Below, piece by piece: positions 44,097 to 52,490 of a DNA stretch of 54,869 nt (the stretch's first letter is position 1; every line of letters starts with the position of its first letter). Source of the stretch: Gemmatimonadota bacterium (GTDB lineage: Bacteria; Gemmatimonadota; Gemmatimonadetes; Gemmatimonadales; GWC2-71-9); contig QHUK01000016.1 in the NCBI GenBank assembly GCA_003222085.1, positions 1 through 54,869 on the forward strand, in the 5' to 3' direction. The translations under genes were made by a program, and so were the position numbers. The notes under the pieces were generated by a model, which was not told where the DNA came from, searched no databases, and saw only the letters and a list, made by a program, of their open reading frames with translations.

Positions 44097-44549
44097 CTAG
44101 GAAGACAGAATGGGGGTTAGCAGCGCGTCGGTATCGAGAACCACGAAGAGTTGATCGGCGCGGCGCCCGACGGCCCGCACCAGCGTCGGATCGATGCCCG
44201 GCAGCGCCTGCCGGCGTTCCAGCGTCTCCCCACCCACCGAGACGAGGTCCACCACTTCGTCGACGGTGAAGCCGAGGACCTTCTTCCCTCCGCCCACCTC
44301 GAGGAGCACCGTGGTCCCCCCCCCTTCTCCGTCGGCGGAGGGCTCGGGTTGCCGCAACGCCCGCCACCCTTCCACCACGGTGACGAGGGTGCCCCGCACG
44401 TTGACCACGCCCGCCACCACGGGTGGCGCCCCGGGAATCCGCGTCGGGTCGAGCCGCGGCAGGATCTCGCGGACCCGCTCCGCCTCGGCGGCGCAGACGA
44501 GGCGGCCCACTCGAAACAAGAGCAGTCGGACGACTCCCGCGTCACTCAT
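44097..44549 (-). CDS. cheW: CheW-like chemotaxis coupling protein
   Basis: Third CheW protein, 150 aa from the ATG at 44549 (MSDAGVVRLLLFRVGRLVC). The CheW core LPRLDPTRIPGAPPVVAGVVNVRGTLVTVVE is clear, with the NVRG loop. The ATG overlaps the pseudouridine synthase stop by 8 bp, joining the chemosensory array to the housekeeping genes upstream. A run of nine G residues in the coding strand (44316-44324) lies in the PSADGEGGG loop. Confidence 0.9.
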   Translation of the reverse strand: MSDAGVVRLLLFRVGRLVCAAEAERVREILPRLDPTRIPGAPPVVAGVVNVRGTLVTVVEGWRALRQPEPSADGEGGGTTVLLEVGGGKKVLGFTVDEVVDLVSVGGETLERRQALPGIDPTLVRAVGRRADQLFVVLDTDALLTPILSS

Positions 44550-45555
44550 CCGAAGCGAAGAAGCCAAGATACTGCAAGGGGTTGCGTTGAGCAAGCAAAC
44601 TCGCATCGGCGGCTGCTTCTCCTAGCGCTGGAACGAGATCAGCAGGCCAGTCCGAGCGCAGGTTGAGCCGTGCGCCGCTCACCGGATGGGCGAAGGCGAG
44701 ACGGGCCGCGTGGAGCAGCTGCCGCGGGGCCAGCGCCTCGAGACGCTCGGCCGCCTGCCGTTCGGACGGCGTGACGCGCCGGCTGCCGCCGAAGGCGTAC
44801 TCTCGGTCGCCCACGACCGGGTGCCCCACATGCGCCAGATGCACGCGAATCTGGTGAGTCCGTCCGGTGCCGAGCGTCGCCCGCAGCAGCTCGGTTTGCG
44901 CGAACCGCGCGGTCACGCGCACGTGCGTGATCGCGTGGCGGCCCCCCGCCAGGACCGTCATGCGCTTACGATCCGTGGGGTGGCGCGTGATCGGCGCCTC
45001 GATGTCCACGGGACTCTTCGCGAAATGGCCCCAGGCGAGCGCGGCGTACACGCGCTCGACCTCGCGCCGCTCGATCATCCGTGTGAGGCGGCGGTGCGCG
45101 AGGTCGGTTTTCGCGACGAGCAACAGGCCCGAGGTGTCCCGGTCCAAGCGGTGCACGATGCCGGGCCGTCCTTCGGCGGCACCCTGCGCGAGCGCGGTGC
45201 CGCGTTCCACCAGCACGTTGACCAGCGTGTCGTCCCAGTGACCGGGGCCCGGGTGCACGACCAGACCCGCCGGCTTGTCCAGCACGGCGAGGTGCTCGTC
45301 TTCGTACACGAAGGTGAGGTCCCGATGCGCGGGGGCGTAGCTTTGGGGCGGTGGCGCCTCGGGCGGTAGCTCGACGGTGACCACGGCGCCGCGCTCGAGC
45401 TGGACCGAGGCGCGCAGCGGGCGGCCGTCGCGGGTGACGCGTCGGTCGGCGATGATGCGGGCGGCTACGGTGCGGGACAGCGCGAGCTGGTCGGCGAGGA
45501 ACCGGTCGAGACGCTCGGTCTCGGGGGCGACGATGCAGAAGCTCACGGCGGCCAT
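44542..45555 (-). CDS. rluD: RluD-family pseudouridine synthase
   Basis: Pseudouridine synthase of the RluA/RluD family, 337 aa. An N-terminal S4 RNA-binding domain (about 15-75, RLDRFLADQLALSRTVAARIIADRRV) is followed by the catalytic domain with HRLDRDTSGLLL, catalytic D138. RTHQIRVHLAHVGHPVVGD is also diagnostic. RluD (23S rRNA helix 69) is likely given the S4 domain and the position next to lspA, but RluC/YlyB-type specificity cannot be excluded. The ATG at 45555 shares a base with the lspA stop. Confidence 0.92.
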   Translation of the reverse strand: MAAVSFCIVAPETERLDRFLADQLALSRTVAARIIADRRVTRDGRPLRASVQLERGAVVTVELPPEAPPPQSYAPAHRDLTFVYEDEHLAVLDKPAGLVVHPGPGHWDDTLVNVLVERGTALAQGAAEGRPGIVHRLDRDTSGLLLVAKTDLAHRRLTRMIERREVERVYAALAWGHFAKSPVDIEAPITRHPTDRKRMTVLAGGRHAITHVRVTARFAQTELLRATLGTGRTHQIRVHLAHVGHPVVGDREYAFGGSRRVTPSERQAAERLEALAPRQLLHAARLAFAHPVSGARLNLRSDWPADLVPALGEAAADASLLAQRNPLQYLGFFASDE

Positions 45556-46070
45556 CAGTGCTGCGCCGCCCCGGCCTCCTTCGCTCGCTCTTGCGCCCGG
45601 CCTTCGAGCCAGAGGGAGACCGCGAGCGCGATCGCCCCGACCGTGATCGCGGAGTCGGCGACGTTGAAGGTCGGCCAGCGCGTGCCGCCGATCCCCACGT
45701 CCACGAAGTCCACGACGCCTTGGGCGCTGCGAACCCGGTCGATGACGTTGCCGACCGCGCCGGCGCACACCAGCGCCAGGGCGAGCACGCGGAACCGGTC
45801 GCCCGACCGCGCCGAGACCACCATGGAGCGCAGGACGAACAGGGCGACGATCGCGAGCCCGAAAAAGATCCAGCGCGAGTAGGCGCCGAGACACAGCCCG
45901 AACGCCGCGCATTGGTTGTACACGAGGCGGAGCTGCACGTAGTCGCCGATCACCTGGACCGGCAGGTGGCGCGCCAGCAGTGACTCGGCCAGGAGCTTGG
46001 TGGCCAGATCGGCCGCGACCACCGCCCCTGCCGTCGTCCAGAACAGCCGACGGTCAGCGACGCTTCCCAT
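45555..46070 (-). CDS. lspA: Lipoprotein signal peptidase (signal peptidase II)
   Basis: Aspartic protease of the inner membrane that removes lipoprotein signal peptides. The 171 aa have four hydrophobic segments and the catalytic aspartates D111 (GNVIDRV) and D139 (FNVADS). YNQCAAFGL replaces the common NxGAAFG. The ATG is at 46070; the gene overlaps the zinc-finger protein gene by 17 bp. The dksA-like, lspA, rluD order is common in several phyla. Confidence 0.94.
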   Translation of the reverse strand: MGSVADRRLFWTTAGAVVAADLATKLLAESLLARHLPVQVIGDYVQLRLVYNQCAAFGLCLGAYSRWIFFGLAIVALFVLRSMVVSARSGDRFRVLALALVCAGAVGNVIDRVRSAQGVVDFVDVGIGGTRWPTFNVADSAITVGAIALAVSLWLEGRAQERAKEAGAAQH

Positions 46071-46488
46071 CTTCCTCCTTGGCCTTGCACTTGATGCACA
46101 GCCGGGCGTGAGGCAGCGCGTCGAGCCGCTCGAAGCCGATATCTTCGCCGCACTGCTCGCATTTGCCGAACTTCTCCGGCGACTGGAACAGCCGCCGCAG
46201 CGCCTGGTTGACGTGCCAGAGGTAGCGCCCTTCCTGCGAGGCGAACAGGAACGCCTTCTCGCGCTCCATCGCGTCGGTGCCCTGATCGGCCATGTGGAAG
46301 GAGTAGCTCGAGAGGTCGCCATCGGACGCCTGCAGACTCGAGTTGAAGGACTCGTCGTAGTAGCCGAGCTCCTTCATCACCCGGGCGCGCTCCTCGTGGA
46401 GACGCTTCTCGAGGTGGGCGAGCTGCTTCTTGTTCAGACTGCTCTTGGCCGCCTTGACTTTGACTTTGGTCTTGGATTTCGTCGGCAT
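46054..46488 (-). CDS. DksA/TraR-family C4 zinc-finger protein
   Basis: The 144 aa comprise a lysine-rich N-terminus, a coiled coil (about 20-100) and a C-terminal four-cysteine zinc finger CEQCGEDIGFERL...CIKC. DksA proteins bind the RNA polymerase secondary channel and act with ppGpp. The acidic coiled-coil tip of E. coli DksA is not clearly visible, so a YteA/TraR-like role is also possible. Its ATG is fused to the ileS stop (TAATG), linking it to translation and lipoprotein genes. Confidence 0.88.
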   Translation of the reverse strand: MPTKSKTKVKVKAAKSSLNKKQLAHLEKRLHEERARVMKELGYYDESFNSSLQASDGDLSSYSFHMADQGTDAMEREKAFLFASQEGRYLWHVNQALRRLFQSPEKFGKCEQCGEDIGFERLDALPHARLCIKCKAKEEDGKRR

Positions 46489-49400
46489 TATCGCGTACCG
46501 CCCTTTCGTCCGTCATGTCGCCGGAGCGCAATCGTCACCCGGCGAGCCTCGATGTCAACTTCCCGAGTCACATCCGCCTCGTCCAGCACCGCGCCGAGCA
46601 CGAGCCTGCGCGCCAGCGTCTCGCCCTCGACGAACCCCTGGAACGCGGACACGGCTGCGACGATCTCCTCCGCGCCCGCCACGCTGAGCTCGATGCGCGT
46701 GGTGTATTCGTAGCCCGCCTCTTTGCGGAGGCGCTGGACGCGATTCACGAGCTCGCGCGCCAGACCCTCCTGAATCAGGTCGTCCGTCAACCGAGGGTCG
46801 ACCGCTGCGACATACGGACCGTCGGCCTGCACCGCCCAATCGCTCACCACTTCGCGCGTCACGAGGACGTCTTCGGGTCGGAACTCGAACTCCCCCCCCA
46901 CTCCACCCGGCCGGACGGGGTCACCACGTTCGAGCGCCTGCAGCTCAGCCGCTGTGAGCTGCGACACGGCCGCGGCGGCGCGCGGGGTGTCCTTCCCGTA
47001 GCGCTTGCCCAGGCTCCGGAAGTCCGCCTTCCCCCTGAGGCGCACCAGGTCGTGGTCCGACCCCACCACCTCGACCGCCTTGGCGTTCACTTCGGCGGCC
47101 AGGATATCTAACAGGTCCGCCAAGGCCGGGCCGCGCACCGCGGCCGGGACGACCACCCGCACCTTGGCCACGGGCTGGCGGACGGGGAGCTGCTTGGTCT
47201 CCCGGGCCGCGCGCGCCAGGGAAGCGAGCTTTCGCACCGCGGCCATCGCCCGGAGCAGCTCCGGCGCCCGGCGGCCCAGGTCGGTCGGGAAGGGTGCCAC
47301 GTGCACCGACGCCCCCACGAGGGCCCGGTGGATCCAGTCGGACAGGAACGGCGCCGCGGGCGCGAGCAGCTGCGCCGACGTCACGAGCGCCTCGTGCAGC
47401 GTCTCCAACGCCACCGCGTCGGTGGCCCGGTCGGGCGCCCAGAAGCGCGGGCGGTTCCGCCGGATGTACCAGCGCGACAGGTCCTCGCCGACGAAGTCCA
47501 TGATCCCCCGGACGCCGGCGGTCACGTCGTAGTCCGACCACGCCCGGCGCACTTCGCCCACCACTTCGTCGAGCCGCGCGAGCAGCCAGCGGTCCGCGGG
47601 CGGCCGCTTCTCGAAGGGCGTGGCCGCAACCTCCGCGGGCGGCGTCCAGTCTTGGGCGTAGCGCCGGAAGAACTCGTAGGTGCTCCGCAGCGCATTGAGG
47701 AATCCCCCCGTGATCTCGGGCACCTGCCGGCGATCGAACCGCTTGGTCTGCCATACCTGGCTCTGGCCCAGCAGGTAGAGCCGCACCGCGTCCGCACCGT
47801 ATTCCTCGATGACCTCCCAGGGGTTCACCACGTTGCCGCGGCTCTTCGACATCTTCTGGCCCTGCGCGTCGAGCACCAGCTCGTTCACGATCACGTTCTT
47901 GTAGACGGGCGCGTCGAACGCGGTGACGCCGATCGCGAGGAGCGAATAGAACCACCCGCGCGTCTGGTCCACCCCTTCGCAGATGAAGTCGGCCGGGAAG
48001 TGCGCCTTGAAGTCCGCCTGGTGCTCGAACGGGTAGTGCCACTGGGCGTAGGGCATGGCGCCCGAGTCGAACCAGGCGTCGATGACCTCGGGCACGCGCC
48101 GCATCGTGCCGCCGCACGCCCGGCAGCGCCAGGTGTACTGATCGATCGCCGGTTTGTGGGGGTCGAAGTCGCTCGGCAGCCGCTTCCCCCACCGCTCCGC
48201 GAGCTCGGCGTAGGAGCCGATGACCTCGCGGTGCTCCGCTTCCCCCTCGCACTCCCACACGTTGAGGGGAGTCCCCCAGTACCGGTCGCGCGACAACGCC
48301 CAATCCACGTTGTTCTCGAGCCACTCCCCGAACCGCCCGCTCCCCACTTCCGGCGGGTGCCAGCCGACCTGGGCGTTCACTTCGAGCAGGCGCGATTTCA
48401 TGGCCGAGGTGCGCACGAACCACGAGCTGCGGGCGTAGTAGATCAGCGCCGAGTCGCAGCGCCAGCAGAAGGGATACTGGTGAGTGTACGGCAGCGTCTC
48501 GAGCCAGCGGCCCTCGTGCTTCAGCCGCTCGATGACCAGGCGGTTCGTCTCTTTGTCGGTCACGAGCCGGCCGTTGATCTCCGGCCAGCGCGTGTCCTGG
48601 AACGTGCCGTCGGGGGCGACGGGGTTCACGAACGCCAGGCTGTACTGCTGCGCCGCGGCGTAATCGTCGGCGCCGAATGCGGGCGCCATGTGCACGAGAC
48701 CAGTCCCCTCTTTGGCGGACACAAACGTCCCCGCCACCACGATGGCCCGCTGGCCTTCCTGCGGCAACGCCACGACGTCGAGGGGCCGGACGTAGCGCTG
48801 CCCCACGAGGTCACGCCCGCGATACCCGGCGACGCGCGGAGCCTTCGCGAGGGGCTCGCCGCGCACGTGCACGTGCGTCGCCCGCTCGGCGGCGACGATG
48901 TAGCGCCCCCCGTCCACTTCGTACTCGCCGTATTCCAGGTCCGGGTGCACCGCGACCGCGATGTTGGCGAGCAGGGTCCAGGGCGTCGTCGTCCAGATGA
49001 CGAGCTGGCGCTTTTCGTCGCTCGCGAGCGGGAAGGTGACGAACACGGAGTTCGTCTGAACCTCCTCGTAGCCGAGCGCCAGCTCGTGCGACGAGAGGGC
49101 CGTGCCGCAGCGCGGGCAGTACGGCAGCACCTTGTTGCCCCGGTACAGGAGCGCCTTGTCGTACAGCCGCTTGAGCAGCCACCACACGGTTTCGATGTAG
49201 TCGTTGGTGTAGGTGATGTAGGGGTGCTCGTAATCCAGCCAGTACGCGATCCGTTCCGATAGCGTTTCCCAATCGGCCTTGTACTTGAAGACGTTGTCGC
49301 GGCACAGGCGGTTGAATTTCTCGACGCCATACGCCTCGATCTGCTTCTTCCCCGAGATGCCGAGCATCCGCTCGACCTCGATCTCCACGGGGAGGCCGTG

Positions 49401-49664
49401 GGTGTCCCACCCCGCGATGCGGGTCACGCCCTGCCCCAGCATCGTGTGGTAGCGGCACACCAGGTCCTTGATGGTGCGTGCGAACACGTGATGGATGCCC
49501 GGGCGCCCGTTCGCCGTCGGCGGCCCCTCGTAGAACACGAACGGCGGCCCGTAGCGGGCGGCCTCCTGCGTCTTCTGGAACACGCGCTCGTGCTTCCACG
49601 CCGCGAGGAGCTGCTTCTCGAGCGCGTCGGCCGAGAGCTTGGGATCAAAGAGCGGGTAGGCCAT
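46488..49664 (-). CDS. ileS: Isoleucine--tRNA ligase
   Basis: Class Ia synthetase of 1058 aa. The HIGH-type motif is in PPTANGRPGIHHV (about 49-61) and the KMSKS motif in QKMSKSRGNVVNPWE. A CP1 editing domain lies between, with TTTPWTLLANIAV. The length and the C-terminal part suggest the eukaryote-like type 2 IleS, the form naturally tolerant to mupirocin in other bacteria (inference from family knowledge). Start ATG 49664, fused to the phosphorylase stop. Confidence 0.96.
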   Translation of the reverse strand: MAYPLFDPKLSADALEKQLLAAWKHERVFQKTQEAARYGPPFVFYEGPPTANGRPGIHHVFARTIKDLVCRYHTMLGQGVTRIAGWDTHGLPVEIEVERMLGISGKKQIEAYGVEKFNRLCRDNVFKYKADWETLSERIAYWLDYEHPYITYTNDYIETVWWLLKRLYDKALLYRGNKVLPYCPRCGTALSSHELALGYEEVQTNSVFVTFPLASDEKRQLVIWTTTPWTLLANIAVAVHPDLEYGEYEVDGGRYIVAAERATHVHVRGEPLAKAPRVAGYRGRDLVGQRYVRPLDVVALPQEGQRAIVVAGTFVSAKEGTGLVHMAPAFGADDYAAAQQYSLAFVNPVAPDGTFQDTRWPEINGRLVTDKETNRLVIERLKHEGRWLETLPYTHQYPFCWRCDSALIYYARSSWFVRTSAMKSRLLEVNAQVGWHPPEVGSGRFGEWLENNVDWALSRDRYWGTPLNVWECEGEAEHREVIGSYAELAERWGKRLPSDFDPHKPAIDQYTWRCRACGGTMRRVPEVIDAWFDSGAMPYAQWHYPFEHQADFKAHFPADFICEGVDQTRGWFYSLLAIGVTAFDAPVYKNVIVNELVLDAQGQKMSKSRGNVVNPWEVIEEYGADAVRLYLLGQSQVWQTKRFDRRQVPEITGGFLNALRSTYEFFRRYAQDWTPPAEVAATPFEKRPPADRWLLARLDEVVGEVRRAWSDYDVTAGVRGIMDFVGEDLSRWYIRRNRPRFWAPDRATDAVALETLHEALVTSAQLLAPAAPFLSDWIHRALVGASVHVAPFPTDLGRRAPELLRAMAAVRKLASLARAARETKQLPVRQPVAKVRVVVPAAVRGPALADLLDILAAEVNAKAVEVVGSDHDLVRLRGKADFRSLGKRYGKDTPRAAAAVSQLTAAELQALERGDPVRPGGVGGEFEFRPEDVLVTREVVSDWAVQADGPYVAAVDPRLTDDLIQEGLARELVNRVQRLRKEAGYEYTTRIELSVAGAEEIVAAVSAFQGFVEGETLARRLVLGAVLDEADVTREVDIEARRVTIALRRHDGRKGGTR

Positions 49665-50470
49665 CAGTTGAGGCGCTCCACCACACCGCCCACCAGCGTC
49701 GTGAGCGCCGGCTCCGCGGCGCGCGCCACGGCGATGATCTGCTCGACGGAAGCCGGTGCGAGTGCGTCGGGGAGGCACTGGTCGGTGATGATCGACACGC
49801 CCAGCACCTTCATGCCGAGGTGAATCGCCGTGATGACCTCCGGCACCGTGCTCATCCCGACGACGTCGGCGCCCAGGGCGCGGAGCATCCGGTATTCCGC
49901 GCGGGTCTCGAGATTCGGGCCGGTGACGGCGACGTAGACCCCCTCGCGCAACGTGATGCCCCGCTCCAGGGCCACGGCGCGCGCCACCGCGCGGAGCCCG
50001 GTGTCGTACGCCTCCGACATGTCCGGGAACCGTGGGCCGAGGCGATCGTCGTTCGGCCCCACGAGAGGGTTCGAGCCCAGGAGGTTGATGTGATCCGCGA
50101 TGAGCATGAGATCGCCGGGACTCCACAAAGGGTGCATGCCGCCGCACGCATTGGAGACCATCAGCGTCCGCGCGCCGAGCCGCGCGAGCACCCGCACGGG
50201 CAATCCGATTTGCTGCGGCGTGTAGCCCTCATAGCAGTGAAACCGCCCCCGCATCGCCACCACCCGCCGGCCGGCGAGGGTCCCGAGGAGCAGCTCCCCG
50301 GCATGGCTCTCAACGGTGGCGAGTGGAAAGCCCGGGAGGTCGCCGTACGGGATCCGCGTCTCCACCGCCAGCTCGTCCGCGAGCCCCCCGAGCCCGGTGC
50401 CTAGGATGATCGCGACGTCGGGGACGACTCTCGTCCGCGCCTGCACCGCGCGGAGCGCCGCGTCGATCAT
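49664..50470 (-). CDS. punA: Purine nucleoside phosphorylase
   Basis: Phosphorolytic cleavage of purine nucleosides to base and ribose 1-phosphate. The 268 aa match the trimeric class II PNP family: ILGTGLGGLAD near the N-terminus, MRGRFHCYEGYTPQQ, VSNACGGMHPLWSPGDLM, GPNLETRAEYRMLRALGADVVGMSTVPEV, with the conserved GMST. The trimeric type is normally specific for inosine and guanosine. The ATG at 50470 overlaps the DivIVA-like gene by 4 bp. Confidence 0.94.
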   Translation of the reverse strand: MIDAALRAVQARTRVVPDVAIILGTGLGGLADELAVETRIPYGDLPGFPLATVESHAGELLLGTLAGRRVVAMRGRFHCYEGYTPQQIGLPVRVLARLGARTLMVSNACGGMHPLWSPGDLMLIADHINLLGSNPLVGPNDDRLGPRFPDMSEAYDTGLRAVARAVALERGITLREGVYVAVTGPNLETRAEYRMLRALGADVVGMSTVPEVITAIHLGMKVLGVSIITDQCLPDALAPASVEQIIAVARAAEPALTTLVGGVVERLN

Positions 50471-50940
50471 CCGCCCCGCTGGCCGTCCAGTGCGCGCAGC
50501 TCGGCGAGCTGGCGCTCGAGCAGCGCGCGAAATCCCGCCACGTAGGCCTGGAACTGGCGCTCGACGTCGGCGCTCTGCCGCTGGACCTCGCCCTGAGCGG
50601 CGCGCGCCTCTTCGAGGACGCGCCGCGCCTCGGCCTCCGCCTCCCGCACGATGACCTGGGCCTCGCGCTGGGCCGCCGCGCGGGTCTCCTCGCGCAGCTG
50701 CTGCGCCGCGACGAGCGCCTCGTTCATGGCGCGCTCGCGCTCTCGATACACGGCCACCTGCTCTCCGAGCGCCGCCAGCCGCTCCTCGAGCACCGACTTC
50801 TCGCGCAGGATCCGCTCGAGCTCGTCCGCAACGCGCACGCGGAAGTCCTCGACGCCGAGCGGCTCGTAGCCACGCAGGCTGCGGCGGAAGTCCTGCTTGC
50901 GCACGTCGTGCGGCGTGAGGTGGAACGCGTCGCCGCTCAC
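50467..50940 (-). CDS. DivIVA-domain protein
   Basis: The 157 aa start at GTG 50940, overlapping the YggS-type stop (GTGA). The N-terminal HLTPHDVRKQDFRRSLRGYEPLGVEDFRVRVADEL is the DivIVA membrane-curvature/lipid-binding pattern. A long coiled coil follows (about 45-150, EERLAALGEQVAVYRERERAMNEAL). DivIVA proteins recruit partners to poles and septa, so a link to cell division or polarity is plausible. The coiled coil is rich in Ala, Glu and Arg. Confidence 0.85.
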   Translation of the reverse strand: MSGDAFHLTPHDVRKQDFRRSLRGYEPLGVEDFRVRVADELERILREKSVLEERLAALGEQVAVYRERERAMNEALVAAQQLREETRAAAQREAQVIVREAEAEARRVLEEARAAQGEVQRQSADVERQFQAYVAGFRALLERQLAELRALDGQRGG

Positions 50941-51644
50941 GTCGTCACTGCCCCCCGCGGGCCGAACAGGACGGTCCCCAACCGGATCACCGTCGTCCCC
51001 TCCTCCACGGCGATGCCGTAATCGGCGGACATCCCCATCGAGAGCGTCGGCAGCCACAGCCCCTCCTCCTGCAAGGCGTCCCGCAGCACGCGCAGTCCGC
51101 GGAACGTCCGTCGCTGCACGTCCTGGTCGTCGGTGAACGGCGCGATCGTCATCAATCCCTCGAGCGCCAGATGCGGCTGCGCGGCCACGCGGTGCGCCAA
51201 TGCCGGCGCGTCGGCCGGCGCACAGCCGCTCTTCTGCGTCTCCCCGGCCACGTTCACCTGCAGCAGCACGCGCTGCTTGGCGCCGTGCGCCGCCCCCCCC
51301 CCCGCACGCTTGTCCAGCTCCTCCGCGAGCTCGGCCGAATCCACCGAGTGGATCAGCGCGAAGCGTCCGGCCACGTGCTTCGCCTTGTTGCGCTGCAGGT
51401 GCCCGACCAGGTGCCACTTCGCCTGCCGGCCCACGGGCGTGTCGAGCTTCTCCAGCGCCTCCTGCACCCGGTTCTCCCCGACGTCGGCGAGGCCGGCGGC
51501 GAGCGCCGCCTCCACCGCTTCCAGCCCGAAGCCCTTCGTCACGGCGACGATCGTCACCGGGTCGGTCCGACCCGCCGCCGCCTGCCGCCGAGCGATCTCG
51601 GCCCGTACGTGGGCCAGCCGCTCGGGCAGGGCGCCAAAATCCAT
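50937..51644 (-). CDS. YggS-family pyridoxal phosphate homeostasis protein
   Basis: Alanine-racemase-fold PLP-binding protein (YggS/YlmE/PLPBP), 235 aa. The PLP lysine is in VAVTKGFGLEAV, then VGENRVQEALEK, WHLVGHLQRNKAKH and LSMGMSADYGIAVEEGTTVIRLG, all diagnostic. It works in vitamin B6 and amino-acid homeostasis, not racemisation. yggS next to a DivIVA-like gene recalls the ylmE to divIVA neighbourhood of Gram-positive division clusters. The gene carries an 11-bp G run on the coding strand (51293-51303). Confidence 0.93.
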   Translation of the reverse strand: MDFGALPERLAHVRAEIARRQAAAGRTDPVTIVAVTKGFGLEAVEAALAAGLADVGENRVQEALEKLDTPVGRQAKWHLVGHLQRNKAKHVAGRFALIHSVDSAELAEELDKRAGGGAAHGAKQRVLLQVNVAGETQKSGCAPADAPALAHRVAAQPHLALEGLMTIAPFTDDQDVQRRTFRGLRVLRDALQEEGLWLPTLSMGMSADYGIAVEEGTTVIRLGTVLFGPRGAVTT

Positions 51645-51689
51645 AACCGCGGAAAGTAGCCCGGAGCCCAGCGTGAAACAATCGGGGGG

Positions 51690-52490
51690 TCAGCTGGCTG
51701 ACGCGGTAACTCGTTCGCCGCCTTCGAGGTGCGAGATGGCCCCGGAGAGGAGATCGCGCACCTGCGGCGCGGTCAGATGGCGGTGCAGCAACCCGTGGCT
51801 CGCCACGGAGATCGTCGAGGTCTCTTCCGAGACCACCAGCACCGTGGCATCGGTCTCTTCGGAGAGACCGAGCGCGGCGCGATGCCGGGTGCCGAGCGAC
51901 TTATCGGCGACTTTGAATTGGGTGAGGGGCAGGACGCACCCGGCCCCGATGATCCGGTCGCCGCGGACGAGCACCGCTCCGTCGTGCAACGGAGAGTAGG
52001 GGGTGAAGATGGTCGTCAGGAGATCGGCGGAGACCTTGGCCTCCATCGGCACCCCCGACGAGATGAATTCCTCGAGCCCGATGTCGCCTTCCACGGCGAT
52101 GATGGCCCCCGTGCCCGCGCGCGACAGCCGGTCCATGGCTTCGCCGATCTCCTCGGCCACGGACTGGCGCTCGCTTTGCGAAAAGCGGCGCATGAAGCGG
52201 GACTGGCCGAGCCGCGCCAGCGCGTTCCGCAGCTCCGGCTGGAACACCACCACGGCGGCGAACGCGCCGAACGTGAACACGTACGAGAGGAGCGCGCTGA
52301 TCATGGTGAACTTCGCGAGCAGGGCGCCGAAGTAGGCGACCGACAGAATCATCACGCCGACGACGATCTGCATCGCCCGCGTCCCCACGAGAAACAGGAG
52401 GAAACGATAGATCACGAACGCGACGAGGATGATCTCGACCACGTCCGGCCAAAACCGGGGGATAAGGAACTGGTAGGCTTCGAGGTTCAA
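51690..52490 (-). CDS. cdaA: Diadenylate cyclase CdaA (c-di-AMP synthase)
   Basis: Membrane DAC-domain enzyme making c-di-AMP from two ATP. The TTG start at 52490 overlaps the folP stop (TTGA), giving 266 aa that begin MNLEAYQFLIPRFWPDVVEI. Three membrane helices (about 15-82) precede the DAC domain with DGA at 170-172 (SPLHDGAVLV) and RHR at 202-204 (LGTRHRAALG), both catalytic motifs intact. c-di-AMP usually controls potassium and osmotic balance and cell-wall stress. No CdaR or GlmM gene is adjacent. Confidence 0.94.
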   Translation of the reverse strand: MNLEAYQFLIPRFWPDVVEIILVAFVIYRFLLFLVGTRAMQIVVGVMILSVAYFGALLAKFTMISALLSYVFTFGAFAAVVVFQPELRNALARLGQSRFMRRFSQSERQSVAEEIGEAMDRLSRAGTGAIIAVEGDIGLEEFISSGVPMEAKVSADLLTTIFTPYSPLHDGAVLVRGDRIIGAGCVLPLTQFKVADKSLGTRHRAALGLSEETDATVLVVSEETSTISVASHGLLHRHLTAPQVRDLLSGAISHLEGGERVTASAS

